Shown: one piece after another, positions 14,268 to 16,807 of the stretch
Position numbering within the stretch: position 1 is the first letter of the stretch
How the letters are laid out: each line of letters begins with the position of its first letter
DNA from: AV2 sp035637175
GTDB lineage: Bacteria; Verrucomicrobiota; Verrucomicrobiia; Limisphaerales; AV2
NCBI GenBank assembly: GCA_035637175.1
Contig: DASPXS010000278.1
Span: 1 to 16,807 of the forward strand
Length of the DNA stretch: 16,807 nt
Direction of reading: 5' to 3'
Translations under genes and position numbers: made by a program
The notes under the pieces: generated by a model
The model's database searches: none
What the model was told of the DNA's origin: nothing
The model's input: the letters and a program-made list of their open reading frames with translations, nothing else

Positions 14268-14370
14268 GGGGAGAGGGGCTCGTTCCATCGAATTGTCGCC
14301 CTCTTTTGAAATCCCCTCTCCCTGGCCCCTCCCTGGCCCTCTCCCCACTCCTCCGTCGTGGGGGAGAGGG
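14268..14370. repeat. Pair of G/C-rich hairpins between the TPR and two-TM genes
   Basis: GGGAGAGGGG (14269-14278) pairs with CCCCTCTCCC (14313-14322). CCCTCTCCCC (14337-14346) pairs with GGGGAGAGGG (14361-14370). The arms of the two hairpins are nearly the same sequence, so they can also pair with each other. Strands are strongly purine/pyrimidine biased, and CCCTCCCTGGCCC-type near-repeats lie between them. No gene is seen in 14126-14456; the frames crossing it are low-complexity. The element lies in the leader of the two-TM gene and may separate its transcript from the TPR gene or be a dispersed repeat. Confidence 0.5.
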
Positions 14371-14456
14371 AATCGCCGCCGGCTTGGTGGTCGTATCAAA
14401 TGCGCAACACCCGCGGCGGGTCTGCCTTCAACACCTGACGGAAGACCGGCATTCCG

Positions 14457-14954
14457 CTAAAGCTTTTTGATTTCGGCCCACATCGGCTGCAAGTCGGGGT
14501 CGGACAACGCCATTTTTTGGATGTCTTGCCTGCCTCGGATCTTGATCGCCCGGGCGAGCCATTGCCGGGCCTCTTCCAAATCGCCAAGCTGGCAGGCGTA
14601 ACAGGCCAGGTTGTAAGGAATCGTGCCGTCGGCGCAAAATTTTTCGGCAACCGGCAGCAGTTGGTTCCGCGCTTCGCGGGTCAGTTTCATCTCGTGCAGG
14701 CTGTAGGATTGATTGATCCAGCCGGCGGGACTGTGCGGCGCCACTTCAATGAGCCGGCGCGCCACTTCGAGCGCCGGCAGCCAATGCTTTTCCGCCGCGC
14801 AAATCCGCCATTCCTCCTCCAAAACGCGCGGATGGTCCCGGTTGCCCGCCGAAATCCGCCGCAGTTCCGCGCGGGCCTCGGCAAAATTTCCCAGGTCGCA
14901 CCAGCCGGTGGCGGCACTCAGATAATGGCTGTCGGGCGGCGTCAGTTCTTCCAT
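14457..14954 (-). CDS. Small TPR-like protein
   Basis: The protein has 165 residues from ATG 14954, which has AAGG 7 bases before it; the longer frame to 15011 (MFCVISCLL...) has no support. TPR-type helix pairs fill the protein: LSAATGWCDLGNFAEARAELRRI, WLPALEVARRLIEVAPHSPAGW, and IPYNLACYACQLGDLEEARQWLARAIKI. The ending (MALSDPDLQPMWAEIKKL) is typical of a common family of small stand-alone TPR proteins. There is no signal peptide, so it should be cytoplasmic and act by binding other proteins. It is divergent from dacB with 63 bases between starts, and upstream of the two-TM gene on the same strand, about 330 bases apart. Partner unknown. Confidence 0.82.
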   Translation of the reverse strand: MEELTPPDSHYLSAATGWCDLGNFAEARAELRRISAGNRDHPRVLEEEWRICAAEKHWLPALEVARRLIEVAPHSPAGWINQSYSLHEMKLTREARNQLLPVAEKFCADGTIPYNLACYACQLGDLEEARQWLARAIKIRGRQDIQKMALSDPDLQPMWAEIKKL

Positions 14955-15017
14955 GGTTCGGCCTTCATTCTTTTTCGGGTTTGGCAAAAGGCAAGAGATA
15001 ACGCAAAACAACCCGGC

Positions 15018-16610
15018 ATGAAGAATTCGACCCCCTTTTCAACCCGGCAGATGCGTTCGCTCGGGCACTGTGTTGCTCCTCTTCGCCGGCGCGCCCTGAT
15101 GTTCCTGCTGTTGTGTCTGCCGTTGCGCAGTCCGGCTGCGCCATCAACGAACGCGGCCAAACCACCGGAAACGCTCGCCGGGCTTCAGGCGCGCGTCAAC
15201 GAGCACCTGGCCCAACCCCGTTTTGCGGCGGCGCTTTGGGGAATAAAAATCGTTTCACTCGACTCCGGAAAATCGCTCCTCGAACTCAATGCGGGAAAAT
15301 TGTGCAAGCCTGCCTCGAACGCCAAGCTGTTCACCGGCGCGCTCGCGCTGGATCGGCTCGGCCCGGACTATCGGATCAAGACTTCATTTTACGCGACCGC
15401 CAAACCCGGCCCGGACGGAGTGCTGCCGGGCGAGTTGATCGTTTACGGCCGCGGCGATCCTTCGCTGGCCGCGCGATTCAACAACGGCGACTATGGCAAA
15501 TCCCTCGAGCCGGCGGTGGCGGCGCTGGTCGCGGCCGGCGTCAAGCGGATCGAAGGCGATCTCATCGGCGACGAGAGCTATTTTCGCGGGCCGCCCTTGG
15601 GCTCGAGTTGGACCTGGGACGACCTGCAGAATTACTACGGCGCGGAAGTGTCCGCCCTGACCCAGGAGGACAACGTGGTTGACCTGGTTTTTCAGGCGGC
15701 GGCGAAAACGGGTGAATCCTGTCTCCTCGTCAAAAAGCCGGAGACCGGGTTCCTCACCTTCATCAATAACGCCAAAACCGTGGACAAACGCGGCAAGCGG
15801 GAAATCATGCTCTACCGGCCGACCGGCGAGAATATTGTTTATGTCTCCGGTCAACTGCCCCTGGGCACCAACACCACGGATGCCGTGAGCGTGCATCATC
15901 CGGCGCTGTGGTTTGTCACGCGCTTGAGGGAGGCGTTGGCAACACGCGGCGTCACCGTGAAGGGTGGGCTTCGTTCCGTAAACTGGCTGGATCGCGATGC
16001 GCGGCCCCTGGATTCGGCCAGGCTGGTGGAAATTGCTTCCGTCGAATCGCGTCCGCTGTCGGAAATCGTGGCAAAAATGATGAAGCCATCGCAAAATCTC
16101 TACGCCCAATTGCTGCTCCTGCAGGTCGGGGCGCGAAGTCGGAAAACGGACAGCAAGGCGAAAACGACCGAAGAAGCGGGCATTGCCGAGCTGAACCGAT
16201 TCGCCAAAGAGGCCGGCATCCGGCCGGGGGAACTGCTCTTTGACGAAGGTTCCGGTCTGTCGCGCAGCGCGCTGGTCACCCCGAACGCCCTGGTGCAACT
16301 GCTCACCTTCATGAGCCGGCATCGTTGCGCCGACACCTATCGCGAGGCGCTGCCGATTGCCGGGGTCGATGGCTCGCTGCGGAATCGCATGAAAGGGACT
16401 GCTGCCGAGGAGAACGTTCATGCCAAAACCGGAACGATTGGCTACGTGCACACGTTGTCCGGTTATGTGACCACGGCGGCCGGCGAGCGGCTGGCATTTT
16501 CACTCATGCTGAACAACTACGATTCCGACTCGAAGCATTCGGCGAAGGACGACATCGATGCGATTGCCGTCATGCTTGCCGGGTTCAAAGGGCGCTCGGA
16601 CAAACCTTAA
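15018..16610 (+). CDS. dacB: D-alanyl-D-alanine carboxypeptidase/endopeptidase (PBP4, peptidase S13)
   Basis: The protein has 530 residues. A basic start and hydrophobic run (PLRRRALMFLLLCLPLRSPAAPS, about 21-43) form a signal peptide. All three penicillin-binding motifs are present: SxxK as Ser100-Asn-Ala-Lys103 (PASNAKLFTG), SxN as Ser358-Gln-Asn360 (MKPSQNLYAQ) and KTG as Lys470-Thr-Gly (HAKTGTIGYV). GDPSL (147-151) and the GDESYF loop (184-189) are usual for the S13 family. It removes the terminal D-Ala of peptidoglycan peptides or cuts cross-links in the periplasm. The frame is open much further upstream, but that part overlaps the TPR gene on the other strand. ATG at 15018 was chosen because it is the first start after the divergent gene; ATGs at 15051 and 15099 are alternatives. 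No clear Shine-Dalgarno is seen. Confidence 0.92.
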   Translation: MKNSTPFSTRQMRSLGHCVAPLRRRALMFLLLCLPLRSPAAPSTNAAKPPETLAGLQARVNEHLAQPRFAAALWGIKIVSLDSGKSLLELNAGKLCKPASNAKLFTGALALDRLGPDYRIKTSFYATAKPGPDGVLPGELIVYGRGDPSLAARFNNGDYGKSLEPAVAALVAAGVKRIEGDLIGDESYFRGPPLGSSWTWDDLQNYYGAEVSALTQEDNVVDLVFQAAAKTGESCLLVKKPETGFLTFINNAKTVDKRGKREIMLYRPTGENIVYVSGQLPLGTNTTDAVSVHHPALWFVTRLREALATRGVTVKGGLRSVNWLDRDARPLDSARLVEIASVESRPLSEIVAKMMKPSQNLYAQLLLLQVGARSRKTDSKAKTTEEAGIAELNRFAKEAGIRPGELLFDEGSGLSRSALVTPNALVQLLTFMSRHRCADTYREALPIAGVDGSLRNRMKGTAAEENVHAKTGTIGYVHTLSGYVTTAAGERLAFSLMLNNYDSDSKHSAKDDIDAIAVMLAGFKGRSDKP

Positions 16611-16708
16611 CCGCCGCGCCCTTGCGGTCGAAGGATTGTGCCATAGCTCGGAGCGCAGAACAGTCACCGTGGATCGGAACCGTGAAGCCCCAATCCCGCT
16701 CCAAGCAA

Positions 16709-16746
16709 GGTACAAAATATGTTATAGCTATAACAAAAATTGTACC
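16709..16746. promoter_or_regulatory. Long palindromic operator-like site
   Basis: The centre is a perfect 16-bp palindrome, TGTTATAGCTATAACA (16720-16735). Outer arms GGTACAA (16709-16715) and TTGTACC (16740-16746) extend the symmetry; over 19-base half-sites 16 positions match. It is AT-rich in a GC-rich genome and lies 98 bases after the dacB stop. Sites of this kind bind dimeric repressors (for example GntR, TetR or BlaI types). The controlled gene is probably to the right of the window. Confidence 0.55.
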
Positions 16747-16790
16747 CATCTTCTCTGAGCCGTTGTTGTTCCGTCGAAAACAAAAAGCCT

Positions 16791-16807
16791 GTCGGATGAA
16801 ATCCGAC
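16791..16807. repeat. Perfect hairpin at the right edge
   Basis: GTCGGAT-GAA-ATCCGAC is a 7-bp stem with a 3-base loop that ends exactly at the window edge. It may be the outer part of another dispersed palindrome or a leader hairpin of a gene to the right. The rest of 16611-16790 holds no gene; a weak ACCGC/GCGGT stem (16610-16628) lies after dacB. Confidence 0.35.

Noticed and set aside
14517..15017. Upstream extension of the dacB frame
   Set aside because: The extension is antisense to the TPR gene; the signal peptide of DacB starts only after 15018.

Overview
The window looks like a chromosomal segment of a GC-rich member of the Verrucomicrobiota, perhaps a relative of Pedosphaera/Limisphaerales. 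This rests on gene content: a planctomycete/verrucomicrobial-type cytochrome c domain fused to leucine-rich repeats, an FG-GAP repeat exoprotein, Rcp1-like response regulators, a compact TPR protein, and many dispersed palindromic repeats. No rRNA, tRNA, CRISPR array or transposase gene was seen. The taxonomic call is an inference and was not checked by search.

Layout, left to right. (1) A secreted CAP/SCP-domain protein runs off the left edge on the minus strand. It is divergent from a stand-alone ModF/YlmA-like ABC ATPase (743-1555, +). (2) A minus-strand pair encodes an internalin-like LRR protein and a c-type cytochrome with its own LRR tail (3380 down to 1563). (3) Positions 3381-3766 hold no gene but several REP-like hairpins. 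(4) On the minus strand follow a lipoprotein with a predicted concanavalin-like fold, a GYD-domain protein and an aldehyde-dehydrogenase-superfamily enzyme. Between the last two sits a 119-bp palindromic MITE-like element with 10-bp direct repeats, one of which covers the dehydrogenase stop codon. (5) On the plus strand are a tandem-receiver response regulator, a single-receiver Rcp1-like regulator with a terminator-like structure, and translationally coupled glcE-glcF genes. The glcF-like gene carries an apparent in-frame 75-bp insertion. (6) On the minus strand are a TPR protein, a two-TM membrane protein and a 14-repeat FG-GAP exoprotein; a pair of G/C-rich hairpins lies between the first two. 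(7) On the plus strand is a DacB/PBP4-type D-Ala-D-Ala carboxypeptidase. After it comes a long palindromic operator-like site and, at the right edge, a hairpin that is probably the start of another repeat.

Functionally this is a mixture of envelope and secreted proteins (CAP, LRR, lipoprotein, FG-GAP, DacB), redox metabolism (cytochrome, ALDH, GlcE/GlcF) and signalling (two receiver proteins with no kinase nearby). No obvious defence or biosynthetic system is present. The least explained signals are the palindromic elements, above all the MITE-like insertion at a stop codon and the palindrome-rich insertion inside the glcF reading frame.
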